Part shown: positions 8,891 through 17,297 of the stretch, in pieces
How positions within the stretch are numbered: position 1 is the first letter of the stretch
Layout: each line of letters starts with the position of its first letter
From: Vibrio splendidus
Lineage (GTDB): Bacteria > Pseudomonadota > Gammaproteobacteria > Enterobacterales > Vibrionaceae
Length of the DNA: 64,000 nt
Direction: 5' to 3'
Assembly: GCF_002873455.1 (NCBI RefSeq)
Contig: NZ_MCUN01000018.1
Span: 1 to 64,000 of the forward strand
Notes under the pieces: model-generated
What the model saw: only the letters and a program-made list of their open reading frames with translations
Told to the model about the DNA's origin: nothing
Databases searched by the model: none
Made by a program: the position numbers and the translations under genes

Positions 8891-9901
8891 ATGACGAACA
8901 GCATTGAATCTACAAACAAAACGAATGATCAAAAGAGTATCCCATTATCAAACCATCTACCGAATGTTGGGCAAGTTGCCTATGGTTGCATGGGCTTAGG
9001 TGGTGGATGGAATGATAATCCAGTAAATAGTGCGGATGTTGCTCAAACACGAAGCGTAATCGATACGGCATTAGAATCAGGTATTAATTTATTCGACCAT
9101 GCGGATATCTATACCTTCAGAAAAGCCGAGCAAGCCTTTGGTCAAGCATTACAACAAGCGCCTGAGTTGCGTGAACAGATGTTCATTCAATCTAAGTGCG
9201 GGATTCGTTTTGAAGGCGAGGGTAATGTTGGTCGTTATGATTTTTCGGTAGATTGGGTAAGCCAATCGGTGGAAGGTATTCTGAACCGATTGAATACTGA
9301 AAAGCTCGACGTGTTGCTTCTGCATCGTCCTGATCCTTTGATGGAGCTTGATGAGTTAGCAAGAGCGTTAGAGAACTTGAAAGCACAAGGTAAGGTCGAT
9401 TTCTTTGGTGTGTCGAACATGAACAGCCATCAAATTCAGTACCTGCAATCTGCGCTCGGGCAACCCATCGTCGCAAATCAAGTTGAGATGAGCTTAGCCA
9501 AACTCGATTGGTTGAATGATGGGGTGATGATTAACTCGCAAGGGCATTATCAATCAGATTTCGCCGCGGGCACACTAGAACATTGCCAAATGAATAACAT
9601 CCAATTGCAAGCTTGGGGCTGTTTGGCACAAGGCCGATTTGCTGATCAAGGTTTGTATTCAGAACATGAAAACGTGAAAAAGACGGCGCACTACGTGGCT
9701 CAGTTAGCGAACCAATATGGCGTAGAAAGTGAAGCGATTGTGCTGGCATTTTTGCTTCGTCACCCTGCTCGTATCCAACCTGTTATTGGCACCACAAACC
9801 TAGAGCGAATCAAAGCTTCGGCAAGAGCGACTCAGATAAACTTGTCTCGTGAAGAGTGGTACAACCTTTACGTGTACTCACGTGGTCAAGCACTGCCATA
9901 A
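8891..9901 (+). CDS. Aldo/keto reductase (YdhF-like oxidoreductase)
   Basis: A 336-residue NADPH-dependent reductase of the aldo/keto reductase TIM-barrel family. The catalytic set is visible: Asp and Tyr in LFDHADIYTF, Lys in FIQSKCGI, His in LLLHRPDPL; VIGTTNLERI is the C-terminal cofactor loop. Substrates are probably small aldehydes or ketones. The next gene follows after 3 bases, so the two form an operon, probably under the divergent LysR protein. Confidence 0.92.
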   Translation: MTNSIESTNKTNDQKSIPLSNHLPNVGQVAYGCMGLGGGWNDNPVNSADVAQTRSVIDTALESGINLFDHADIYTFRKAEQAFGQALQQAPELREQMFIQSKCGIRFEGEGNVGRYDFSVDWVSQSVEGILNRLNTEKLDVLLLHRPDPLMELDELARALENLKAQGKVDFFGVSNMNSHQIQYLQSALGQPIVANQVEMSLAKLDWLNDGVMINSQGHYQSDFAAGTLEHCQMNNIQLQAWGCLAQGRFADQGLYSEHENVKKTAHYVAQLANQYGVESEAIVLAFLLRHPARIQPVIGTTNLERIKASARATQINLSREEWYNLYVYSRGQALP

Positions 9902-9904
9902 GGA

Positions 9905-10303
9905 ATGAACATGTTGAATCAAAAGATCGCCCAACAACTCGTGTCTAACGCTCTCGACATTGCCGACCGTAATCAACAAGCAATTGCGGTGAGCGTGTGT
10001 GATACGCACGGTGAGTTACTGGCGTTTATTCGCATGGATAATGTGAGCGTACAAGCCGGGTTGTTAGCACAGAACAAAGCTTACACGTCTGCAAGAGACA
10101 GACAGCCAAGCGGTAACTTAGGCGCTTGGGCGAGAGAAACCGGTAAAGACTTAAGTTACTGGACCGACTCAAAGATCACTGGCTTTAAAGGCGGTGTTCC
10201 CATTGAGATAAAGGGGCAGGTGATTGGCGCAATTGGCATCAGCGGATTGAGTGAAGATGACGATGAAGCGCTCGCCGAAAAAGTGATTCAACGAGTGCTC
10301 TGA
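9905..10303 (+). CDS. GlcG/HbpS-family protein (DUF336)
   Basis: A 132-residue single-domain protein with the family pattern: AIAVSVCDTHGELLAFIRMDN, then RQPSGNLGAW and a C-terminal glycine-rich turn GGVPIEIKGQVIGAIGISG. Family members include GlcG and the haem-binding HbpS; many sit beside oxidoreductases with no proven role. It is the second gene of the operon with the aldo/keto reductase and ends at a shared terminator. Confidence 0.88.
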   Translation: MNMLNQKIAQQLVSNALDIADRNQQAIAVSVCDTHGELLAFIRMDNVSVQAGLLAQNKAYTSARDRQPSGNLGAWARETGKDLSYWTDSKITGFKGGVPIEIKGQVIGAIGISGLSEDDDEALAEKVIQRVL

Positions 10304-10349
10304 GCTATGTTGTTTGTGAAGTAACAGAAGTTAGAAACGATAGACAATT

Positions 10350-10380
10350 AAAAACCGATGCATGTGCATCGGTTTTTTTG
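10350..10380. terminator. Bidirectional terminator between convergent genes
   Basis: AAAAACCGATGCA and TGCATCGGTTTTTTT form a nearly loopless stem with T-tracts on both strands, serving the GlcG-like gene and tcyP. Confidence 0.9.
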
Positions 10381-10426
10381 CTTATTCATACTAAGAGCTA
10401 TAATCACTCTTCGATAGGAAGTCGAA

Positions 10427-11800
10427 TTAAGCGCTTGCTTGTTCCAGATCTTGTTGCTTGTCTTTCTTACCCAATAGGCGACTGGTAATGGTACCGGCTG
10501 TCATTGCACCAGATACGTTAAGCGCAGTACGAGCCATATCAATAAGGGGTTCGATAGAGATAAGTAGTGCTGCAATAGTCACTGGAAGCCCCATCGCTGG
10601 CAGCACGATAAGTGCCGCGAACGTTGCACCGCCACCTACGCCGGCAATACCGAATGAGCTCACTGTAATGATAGCAATTAGAGACAGAATGAAGTTGATG
10701 TCCATTGGATCGATACCAACCGTAGGCGCAACCATGACGGCTAGCATTGCAGGGTAGATACCCGCACAACCATTCTGACCAATCGTCGCACCGAAAGTTG
10801 CAGACAGGTTAGCAATCGCTGGTGGCACATTTAGCTTAGTGATTTGAGCTTCAACGTTCAGTGGAATCGTTGCAGCAGAGCTACGCGAAGTGAAAGCGAA
10901 CGTTAGGACAGGCCAGATTTTTTGGAAGTATTCTTTCGGGTTTACACCAACAAAAGAAACCAACACACCGTGAACGACGAACATCAGGATAATAGCTACG
11001 TAAGAAGCGACGATGAAACCGAGTAGGCTCAGGATGTCTGAAGCACTTGATGTTGCGACTACTTTCGCCATTAACGCAGCGATGCCGTATGGCGTGAGTG
11101 CCATGATCATCTTAACCAAGCGCATAACGATAGATTGAGCAGCGTCAACGAAAGTACGGATCGGTGATTCTAGCTCTTCTTTCTCAGCCATTACTTTACG
11201 GGCAGCAATACCTGTTAGCACACCGAAGATAACAACCGCGATGATTGAAGTAGAACGAGCTCCGGTTAGATCTGCAAACGGGTTAGTCGGAATGAAACTA
11301 ACCAGCATTTGTGGAATGGTTAGGTCTGAAACACTCCCCATGCGGCTTTCTAGTGTTGCAATACGAGCGGTTTCACGAGCGCCCTCTGTTAAGCCTTCAG
11401 CCGAAAGACCGAATGCTTGAGCCACTGCAATACCAACAATCGCAGAGATCGCTGTTGTTGCCAGTAATACTGAAATAGTGATACCAGAAATCTTGCCCAA
11501 TGAGCCGCCTTTTTCAAGCTTCACTACAGCTGCAATCATTGAAACCAAGACTAATGGCATGATTACCATCTTAAGCAATCCAACGTAACCACGACCAACG
11601 ATGTTTACCCAGTCTAGTGTCTCTTTGATGATGGGATTGCCTTCACCAAATAACAGCTGTAGGCCAAGGCCAAACGCACTACCAAATATTAAACCGAGTA
11701 AAACAAGGCGAGAAAGTGTGTTTTCTTTTTTCTGCTGTCCGTAGAGAAAAAAGAGGATACCAGTGAATACCGCTAAGGCAGCGATAGCTGAAAATGACAT
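10427..11800 (-). CDS. tcyP: Sodium-dependent L-cystine carrier TcyP
   Basis: The 457-residue membrane protein belongs to the dicarboxylate/amino acid:cation symporter family. It has about 8-10 membrane segments, the serine-rich loop FTSRSSAATIPLNV (re-entrant HP1) and the glycine-rich cores GQNGCAGIYPAMLAV and GIAGVGGGATFAALIVLP. The N-terminus GILFFLYGQQKKE and the pattern KMVIMPLVLVSMIAAVVKLE match TcyP/YdjN, which import L-cystine. It has its own promoter region and terminates against the GlcG-like gene. Confidence 0.9.
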   Translation of the reverse strand: MSFSAIAALAVFTGILFFLYGQQKKENTLSRLVLLGLIFGSAFGLGLQLLFGEGNPIIKETLDWVNIVGRGYVGLLKMVIMPLVLVSMIAAVVKLEKGGSLGKISGITISVLLATTAISAIVGIAVAQAFGLSAEGLTEGARETARIATLESRMGSVSDLTIPQMLVSFIPTNPFADLTGARSTSIIAVVIFGVLTGIAARKVMAEKEELESPIRTFVDAAQSIVMRLVKMIMALTPYGIAALMAKVVATSSASDILSLLGFIVASYVAIILMFVVHGVLVSFVGVNPKEYFQKIWPVLTFAFTSRSSAATIPLNVEAQITKLNVPPAIANLSATFGATIGQNGCAGIYPAMLAVMVAPTVGIDPMDINFILSLIAIITVSSFGIAGVGGGATFAALIVLPAMGLPVTIAALLISIEPLIDMARTALNVSGAMTAGTITSRLLGKKDKQQDLEQASA

Positions 11801-11984
11801 TTGTTTTCCTTATGAATAACGCTAAATCAATTAAGCACCTGGATGTATAGGTGTCAGTACTGCTGCTAAAATAACGTTCTGTTACAAAACGTAAAATAAG
11901 GAAAAGTAATTTGTTAGAACGATTAGTAATATCTACTCAATGGCATGAGTGGATATTCAACATTTTGATGAATAGGTGAGCTTT

Positions 11985-12680
11985 TTAGCGATATTTTGCC
12001 AATAAATTGAGCATGTCACTTGACGAGTAAATTTCGGTATTTTTAAAATTATTTTCGAATAATCGGAACAACATTGCCTTCGCTACATCTTCCGCTTGAA
12101 TAGGACGCAGGTTTTTGAATTGACCAAACATAAAGGGAGAGACTAAAGGAAAGATGCTTTGCAGAAGTTTTTCATCGGCTCTTGGTTCATCACGTTCACC
12201 AACCAGCGGCCCCGGACGTGCGATGAAAAGCTGCTTGAAGCCAATACGTTTTAAGTTTTGCTCCATTTGCCCTTTGCAGCGAAGGTAGTGTGAATAAGAA
12301 TCTGGTGAAGCGCCATAACTCGAAACGACGGCAACGCGTTGTACCCCAAGAAACTTCATTGACTGTGCAACCTGGCTAACCAATTCAACATCGACTTTGC
12401 GAAGTGCTTCTTTTGATCCTGCCTTTTTCTTAGTCGTACCTAAGCAGATAACGCCAAGTTTAGGCGTCGCATTCGAGTCATCCCAACTCGTGACTTGCAG
12501 GTCACTATGAATGAGTGTGTGGAGTTTATTGGAATCAAACTGTGCATTAAGTGATTTTCTTGATAGCGCATAAATACTGTCGACCGCAGGCTCATCAATG
12601 AGCTGCCTCATCACATGATGGCCAATTAACCCTGTCGCGCCAGCCACCACAACTGATGTTTTATCTCCAGAAATGCTCAT
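11985..12680 (-). CDS. NAD(P)-binding Rossmann protein, atypical short-chain reductase type
   Basis: A 231-residue protein opening with VVVAGATGLIGHHVMRQL, the GxxGxxG nucleotide site of extended/atypical short-chain dehydrogenases. Later motifs are LGVICLGTTKKKAGS, VVSSYGASPDS and FIARPGPLVGERDE. It resembles the HTATIP2/YbjT-like branch, often called NAD-dependent epimerase or NADH-binding protein; many lack a clear catalytic Tyr-Lys pair and act as redox sensors or chaperones. No substrate can be assigned. It stands as a single gene. Confidence 0.85.
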   Translation of the reverse strand: MSISGDKTSVVVAGATGLIGHHVMRQLIDEPAVDSIYALSRKSLNAQFDSNKLHTLIHSDLQVTSWDDSNATPKLGVICLGTTKKKAGSKEALRKVDVELVSQVAQSMKFLGVQRVAVVSSYGASPDSYSHYLRCKGQMEQNLKRIGFKQLFIARPGPLVGERDEPRADEKLLQSIFPLVSPFMFGQFKNLRPIQAEDVAKAMLFRLFENNFKNTEIYSSSDMLNLLAKYR

Positions 12681-12852
12681 TCTAATCCCTTATTCGCTCT
12701 ACAAGTGCTTGTTTAATATAAACAGTGTTTGAATTTTAAGCGAATAAAAATTTTTTATACGAGTGGTCAGTTAAGAGGTGGGTTGGTGATAGGTTAGTTG
12801 TGTTGAAGGCATGTACTTAACTTGCTGCAAACATTCGTAAGGTGCTAGAGGT

Positions 12853-12882
12853 AACAAAGCCCGCTGGGCGACGGGCTTTGCT
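12853..12882 (-). terminator. Hairpin after the 29-codon basic peptide gene
   Basis: AAAGCCCG (12856-12863) pairs with CGGGCTTT (12872-12879) across 8 bases. On the minus strand it follows the small peptide gene by about 20 bases. The T-tract is short (TTTGTT). Confidence 0.6.
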
Positions 12883-12899
12883 ACTTACTTTGCTGCTTA

Positions 12900-12989
12900 T
12901 TAGGTGAAGGATAGTGGGATTTTCCTTACCTTTTTGCTAGTTTTCTTACTTGATTTATTTGGTTTTCTTTTACTTGTGTTCGGTATCAT
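12900..12989 (-). CDS. 29-residue highly basic small protein with a strong ribosome site
   Basis: On the minus strand AGGAGG stands five bases before ATG at 12989, the strongest ribosome site in this region, and opens a 29-codon frame ending at TAA (12900-12902). The product is MIPNTSKRKPNKSSKK followed by TSKKVRKIPLSFT: ten Lys/Arg, no acidic residue, no hydrophobic stretch until the last residues. A terminator-like hairpin follows. A peptide this basic could bind RNA, ribosomes or membranes, but no family is recognised. Translation is supported by the site and by the hairpin at the end; conservation is untested. Confidence 0.6.
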   Translation of the reverse strand: MIPNTSKRKPNKSSKKTSKKVRKIPLSFT

Positions 12990-13394
12990 TACACCTCCTA
13001 AATCTTAGTTTGTTCATTTATTTCTAGTAGTCGACTATTTGATGCTAAGTGAGGGCTATCACTTTGTTCTTCTTACTTAACTTACTTAACTTACTTTGTT
13101 TCTAACTTAACAATGGAGAGAGATTGAAAAGTTATCTGCTTAACTTACTAAAGGAGAGGTTAGTAGGTTACTTTATATAAAGCATAATCGATGCCAAAAC
13201 GTAAGTTACTGATAAATCTATTATCAGCACTATAGGAGTTTGAAGGTTCGTCAATTTGATTGTCAATTTGAGAAAAAACCAGTGTGATCTGTTTAAATTA
13301 AGAACACTCTCTACGGTTTCTGTTGATTAGGCATAGATACAGCATTGCTTAACACGTAAACTGAGTCGTAATTCACATAGACCAAGGACGTGCT
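12990..13394. other. 405-base intergenic region with 9-mer tandem repeat and hairpin
   Basis: It contains the upstream region of the small basic peptide (minus) and the flavin reductase gene (plus). At 13072-13096 the 9-mer CTTACTTAA occurs 2.8 times in tandem. At 13143-13171 AACTTACTAA pairs with TTAGTAGGTT around an AGGAGAGG-rich loop. I looked for the conserved cobalamin riboswitch core here and did not see it. Confidence 0.5.
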
Positions 13395-14006
13395 ATGAAC
13401 CTCAAGCTTGATACTCTTGCTCCTACTCAGATTTATCACCTGATGACACAAACTGTTGTGCCTAGGCCTATTGCATGGGCATTGACGGAATCTTCTGAAC
13501 AAGAGTACAACCTAGCGCCTTTCTCTTATTTCACGCCAGTTTCCAGTAATCCGCCGCTACTGATGTTATCGGTCGGGAAGAAACCGTCTGGCGAAATCAA
13601 AGATACCACTCGTAACGCCCTAGAAACGGGTAAGCTAGTGATTCACATTGCTTCTTCAAGTTCTGCCGAAACAATGACAGCAACAGCAGCCACTCTCGAT
13701 CATGGTGATTCTGAAGTCACCGCGAATAATATTGAACTGGTTGAATTTGAAGGCTTTTCTTTACCGAGAGTAAAAGAGTGCGCGGTCGCTTTTGGCTGCA
13801 TCTTATACGAAGTAAAAGAAGTTGGAGAGGTGCCGCAAAGCTTGATATTTGCTCAAGTTGAAACCGTGTACATTTCCGAAGATGTGATCGATAAAGAGAG
13901 TGAACGTCTTAAGGTTGATGCGTTGGCATTGGACCCACTGTCTCGACTTGGTGGCGGTGAATACGCGACGCTTTCTAATGTGTTCTCTGTTGCTCGCCCA
14001 AAATAG
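13395..14006 (+). CDS. Flavin reductase-like split-barrel protein
   Basis: The 203-residue protein has the flavin reductase-like FMN-binding split barrel: VVPRPIAWALT (N-terminal FMN loop), YNLAPFSYFTPVSSNPPLLMLSVG, and KDTTRNALETGKLVIHI. Such proteins bind FMN and reduce flavin or carry out oxygen-dependent or decarboxylating chemistry; substrates are not predictable from sequence. AAGGA precedes the ATG. It lies 44 bases ahead of cobT on the same strand, so it may be co-transcribed with the cobalamin genes, where flavin is needed for making the lower ligand. Confidence 0.88.
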   Translation: MNLKLDTLAPTQIYHLMTQTVVPRPIAWALTESSEQEYNLAPFSYFTPVSSNPPLLMLSVGKKPSGEIKDTTRNALETGKLVIHIASSSSAETMTATAATLDHGDSEVTANNIELVEFEGFSLPRVKECAVAFGCILYEVKEVGEVPQSLIFAQVETVYISEDVIDKESERLKVDALALDPLSRLGGGEYATLSNVFSVARPK

Positions 14007-14050
14007 CCAATCCTAAATTAACGTACCCAGAATAAGCGTTTTTAAAAACT

Positions 14051-15106
14051 ATGTTAGATACCCAATACTCACAGTACATCCAACACCGAATTGACCAAAA
14101 AACTAAGCCGCTCGGTGCGCTTGGCTTACTAGAAAAAGTCGCTCATCAATTGGCATTGATTCAGAGCCAAGGCAAAGAAGCTGCGGTTGAACACATCGAA
14201 TTGAATAAGCCAAGTATCATCATTTTTGCTGGCGACCATGGCATAGCAGATGAAGGCGTGAGTATTGCTCCAAGTGCTGTAACACAACAAATGGTGTTGA
14301 ATTTCTTACAGGGCGGCGCGGCCATTAATTGTTTCTGTACCGTAAATGATATTGATATCACTGTCGTAGATACTGGTATTTTGTTACCTGTGGAATCTGA
14401 TAGCCCGATGTTGATCTCTCAGCGCTTGGGTACGCGAACCAATAACTTTGCCAATGAAGCGGCAATGAGTTTAGAAACGGTTGAACGTGGGATTGAACTG
14501 GGTACAGAGCTTGTATCTAGAACCATTTCGAATGGTACCAATATCATCATGTTTGGTGAGATGGGGATCGGCAATACCAGTAGCGCTTCAGCGATTTTAA
14601 GTGCGTTAGCAAATCGCAGTGCAACGGAGTGTGTTGGCCTAGGAACCGGCATTAACAGTGAGCAACTGGAACGTAAGAAAGCGGTTGTGGAACAAGGTGT
14701 TGCTCGTTGCAAAGGTTTAGAGCTTAAAGAAGTTAAAGAGCTTAAAGATATTAAAGAGGTACTAGCTCAAGTGGGTGGCTATGAAATTGTTCAAATGGTG
14801 GGGGGCTTCCTTGGCGCTTACCAGAACAGAACTCCAATATTAGTCGATGGTTTTATCGTATCGGTTGCAGCGTATGTCGCGACTTTAATTGAACCGAGTT
14901 GCCGTGATTACATGATCTTCGCACATCGCTCTGAAGAGTCAGGGCACAAAATTCTATTAGAACTGCTAGACGCTGAGCCACTGCTCGATCTTGGATTGAG
15001 ATTAGGCGAGGGCACGGGTGCTGCGCTAGCTATGCCAATAATTCGTGTGGCAGCCGAGTTTTATAACAACATGGCGAGCTTCGAAAGTGCTGGAGTCACG
15101 GTTTAA
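14051..15106 (+). CDS. cobT: Nicotinate-nucleotide:dimethylbenzimidazole phosphoribosyltransferase
   Basis: CobT (351 aa) makes alpha-ribazole phosphate from nicotinate mononucleotide and dimethylbenzimidazole, the lower-ligand step of cobalamin assembly. Visible motifs are [47 protein letters not shown] and the C-terminal [16 protein letters not shown], which carries the catalytic Glu. Length matches the family (about 350). A Lys/Glu-rich stretch at about 225-237 ([13 protein letters not shown]) looks like a local repeat expansion. Its TAA shares a base with the ATG of cobS. Confidence 0.97.
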   Translation: MLDTQYSQYIQHRIDQKTKPLGALGLLEKVAHQLALIQSQGKEAAVEHIELNKPSIIIFAGDHGIADEGVSIAPSAVTQQMVLNFLQGGAAINCFCTVNDIDITVVDTGILLPVESDSPMLISQRLGTRTNNFANEAAMSLETVERGIELGTELVSRTISNGTNIIMFGEMGIGNTSSASAILSALANRSATECVGLGTGINSEQLERKKAVVEQGVARCKGLELKEVKELKDIKEVLAQVGGYEIVQMVGGFLGAYQNRTPILVDGFIVSVAAYVATLIEPSCRDYMIFAHRSEESGHKILLELLDAEPLLDLGLRLGEGTGAALAMPIIRVAAEFYNNMASFESAGVTV

Positions 15107-15912
15107 TGAGTGATGTGCCAGAAAGATCATTGAAAGATCGAGTCACTTATCAGTGGCAGCTGTTTGCGCTGGCGATGGGCTTCTTCTCCCGTTTGCCAAT
15201 GCCAAAGAATACGCCCTATTCATCGGAGCGAATGAATCGTTCTGGTCGCTACTTTTCAACGGTTGGTTTGTTACTTGGTGTTCTGTGTAGCGGTGTGTTC
15301 TTGCTACTTGATGCCATATTACCGAGTGTAGTGGCGATCTTTTTGATGATGAGTTTTAGCTTGATGCTCACTGGTGCTTTTCATGAAGACGGCTTAACCG
15401 ATATGGCGGATGGTATTGGCGGCGGCATGACCTTAGAACGCCGTTTGACCATTATGAAAGACAGCCGAATTGGCACTTATGGCGCGTCTGCACTGGTTAT
15501 GGCTCTGCTTGGAAAGTGGGTGCTATTGAATGAACTGGTCAACATGACTGCTTTGTTTATGGTTATCGTGACCAGTTATACCTTTAGCCGTGCAATTGCT
15601 GCGTCACTTATCTATGACATGCCCTATGTCAGCGATTTAGATACCAGTAAAAGTAAGCCATTGGCCAACAAGCAAACCAAGGGCGAACTTGTCTTTTTAC
15701 TAATTATTGGTGTGCTGCCAAGCTTATGGTTCGGTCTTGAATTCGCTTTGGTTTTATCTGTCGTCGCATTTCTGTTTAGAGCAGGTTTCAAAAAGTGGTT
15801 AATGGCTCGAATTGGCGGCTTTACTGGCGACTGCTTGGGTGCGGCTCAACAGTTGATGGAGTTACTGACTTACCTTGTGTTCATTACTGCTATTTACAAT
15901 GGCTTTCTATAA
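15106..15912 (+). CDS. cobS: Adenosylcobinamide-GDP ribazoletransferase
   Basis: CobS (268 aa) is the membrane enzyme that joins adenosylcobinamide-GDP to alpha-ribazole (phosphate) to complete adenosylcobalamin. It has the opening FALAMGFFSRLPMP, the acidic motif GAFHEDGLTDMADGIGGG with metal-binding Asp residues, KDSRIGTYGASALV, and a C-terminal IGGFTGDCLGAAQQL followed by the last helix. The start overlaps the cobT stop (TAATG), indicating coupled translation. Confidence 0.97.
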   Translation: MSDVPERSLKDRVTYQWQLFALAMGFFSRLPMPKNTPYSSERMNRSGRYFSTVGLLLGVLCSGVFLLLDAILPSVVAIFLMMSFSLMLTGAFHEDGLTDMADGIGGGMTLERRLTIMKDSRIGTYGASALVMALLGKWVLLNELVNMTALFMVIVTSYTFSRAIAASLIYDMPYVSDLDTSKSKPLANKQTKGELVFLLIIGVLPSLWFGLEFALVLSVVAFLFRAGFKKWLMARIGGFTGDCLGAAQQLMELLTYLVFITAIYNGFL

Positions 15913-15921
15913 CGGCTTCCT

Positions 15922-16524
15922 ATGACAAACACGAATCAAATTAATCAAGCAAGTCAGCGAAACAGCCATCTGGTATTGGGTGGGGCACGTTCTGGTAAGT
16001 CCAGTTTTGCAGAGCAACAAGCATTATGTGCGCTTGAAGCATGTTCAAATGGGCGCCTTAACTATATTGCGACGGCCACGTATTTAGACGATGAAATGCG
16101 AGAACGAATCGCGCACCATCAACAACGTCGTGGCGAGCAGTGGATTGAGCATGAAGTCCCTGTTGAGTTAGCCGAAAAACTGCAGTCTTTTGATCAAGAT
16201 GATGTCGTGCTGATTGATTGCCTAACCTTGTGGTTGAACAACATTATTTTTGAACTGGGTGATGATGCAACCAATGAACAAGTCGAAGCTGTGGTTGAAA
16301 TCTTGGTCAAAAATGTCGAGCAAAGCCCGGCGCAAATTATCATGGTCTCTAACGAAGTCGGTTTAGGCGTGGTGCCACTGGGTAAAGTGTCGCGCTTGTT
16401 TGTCGACAATGCGGGGCGCATGAATCAAGCGCTAGCTAGCGTTGTTGAACGCGTCACACTGGTCGCTGCCGGATTGCCGCTGCACTTAAAACCATCTAAT
16501 CACTCGCTTAATACTCAAGGTTAG
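15922..16524 (+). CDS. cobU: Adenosylcobinamide kinase / guanylyltransferase
   Basis: CobU (200 aa) phosphorylates adenosylcobinamide and transfers GMP to it. The P-loop GGARSGKS lies at residues 20-27; further motifs are IATATYLDDEMRERIAHHQQRR with the GMP-accepting His, DCLTLWLNN and SNEVGLGVVP. It lies 9 bases after cobS in the same operon. Confidence 0.97.
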   Translation: MTNTNQINQASQRNSHLVLGGARSGKSSFAEQQALCALEACSNGRLNYIATATYLDDEMRERIAHHQQRRGEQWIEHEVPVELAEKLQSFDQDDVVLIDCLTLWLNNIIFELGDDATNEQVEAVVEILVKNVEQSPAQIIMVSNEVGLGVVPLGKVSRLFVDNAGRMNQALASVVERVTLVAAGLPLHLKPSNHSLNTQG

Positions 16525-16533
16525 GTTGCACAC

Positions 16534-17151
16534 ATGGTCAATGGAACAACCAAAAATATCTATTTGCTGAGGCATGGCAAGGTTGAAGGGAAAGCTGCAT
16601 TGAATGGTTTATCTGACGTGTTGGTGAACCCAAGCATTCAGCAGCAAATTAGTGAAGCATTGGTTCAGCTCGATGTCTCTTTTGATGGTGTTATTACCTC
16701 ACCATTGAGACGATGTAGCGATTTAGCAAACCTGTATGCACAGCGTATGTCGGTGCCTCTATCTGTTGCACCAGATTTCCAAGAAATGAACTTTGGTGAG
16801 GTTGACGGGGTCGCGTTTGATGAACTTGAAGACAAGTGGGCGATGTTAGACACTTTCTGGCAAGACCCCGCAAATCATCAATTAACTGGCGCAGAAAGTT
16901 TACAGAGCTTCCACGACAGAATAACTCAAGCTTGGTCGAAACTTTTGAATGATCCAAGTGATAATCTATTGTTAGTTACTCATGGTGGGGTAATTCGAAT
17001 GTTATTGGCGTATTGCCTTGATATTGATTGGAAAAACCCGAGCTTGTACTCAAAGTTATCGATTGAGAATGCGTCGATAACCCATATTCAAGTTACTCAG
17101 TTTGCGCAGAGCTTTATCAGCGTAAAATCGATAGGGCTGTCTGTTCTCTGA
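16534..17151 (+). CDS. cobC: Histidine phosphatase, probable alpha-ribazole phosphatase
   Basis: The 205-residue protein is of the phosphoglycerate-mutase-like histidine phosphatase family: LLRHGK (R13-H14-G15) with the phospho-accepting His, ITSPLRRC, EMNFGEVDG and VTHGGVIRM with the second catalytic His. As the fourth gene of a cobTSU cluster it is most likely CobC, which dephosphorylates alpha-ribazole phosphate. The family alone would allow other phosphatases, so the name rests on context. Confidence 0.88.
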   Translation: MVNGTTKNIYLLRHGKVEGKAALNGLSDVLVNPSIQQQISEALVQLDVSFDGVITSPLRRCSDLANLYAQRMSVPLSVAPDFQEMNFGEVDGVAFDELEDKWAMLDTFWQDPANHQLTGAESLQSFHDRITQAWSKLLNDPSDNLLLVTHGGVIRMLLAYCLDIDWKNPSLYSKLSIENASITHIQVTQFAQSFISVKSIGLSVL

Positions 17152-17297
17152 GTGTTAAAAATACACAGTTTAAGAATTAACAATCTATTAGACGTGTAAA
17201 GAGAAATTGAAATAGAAAGATAAATAGAAAGTATAAAGCGGCGTTAACAGCCGCTATACCAGATTGGTATTACTACCTACGTGAAAGGAATTTAGTC

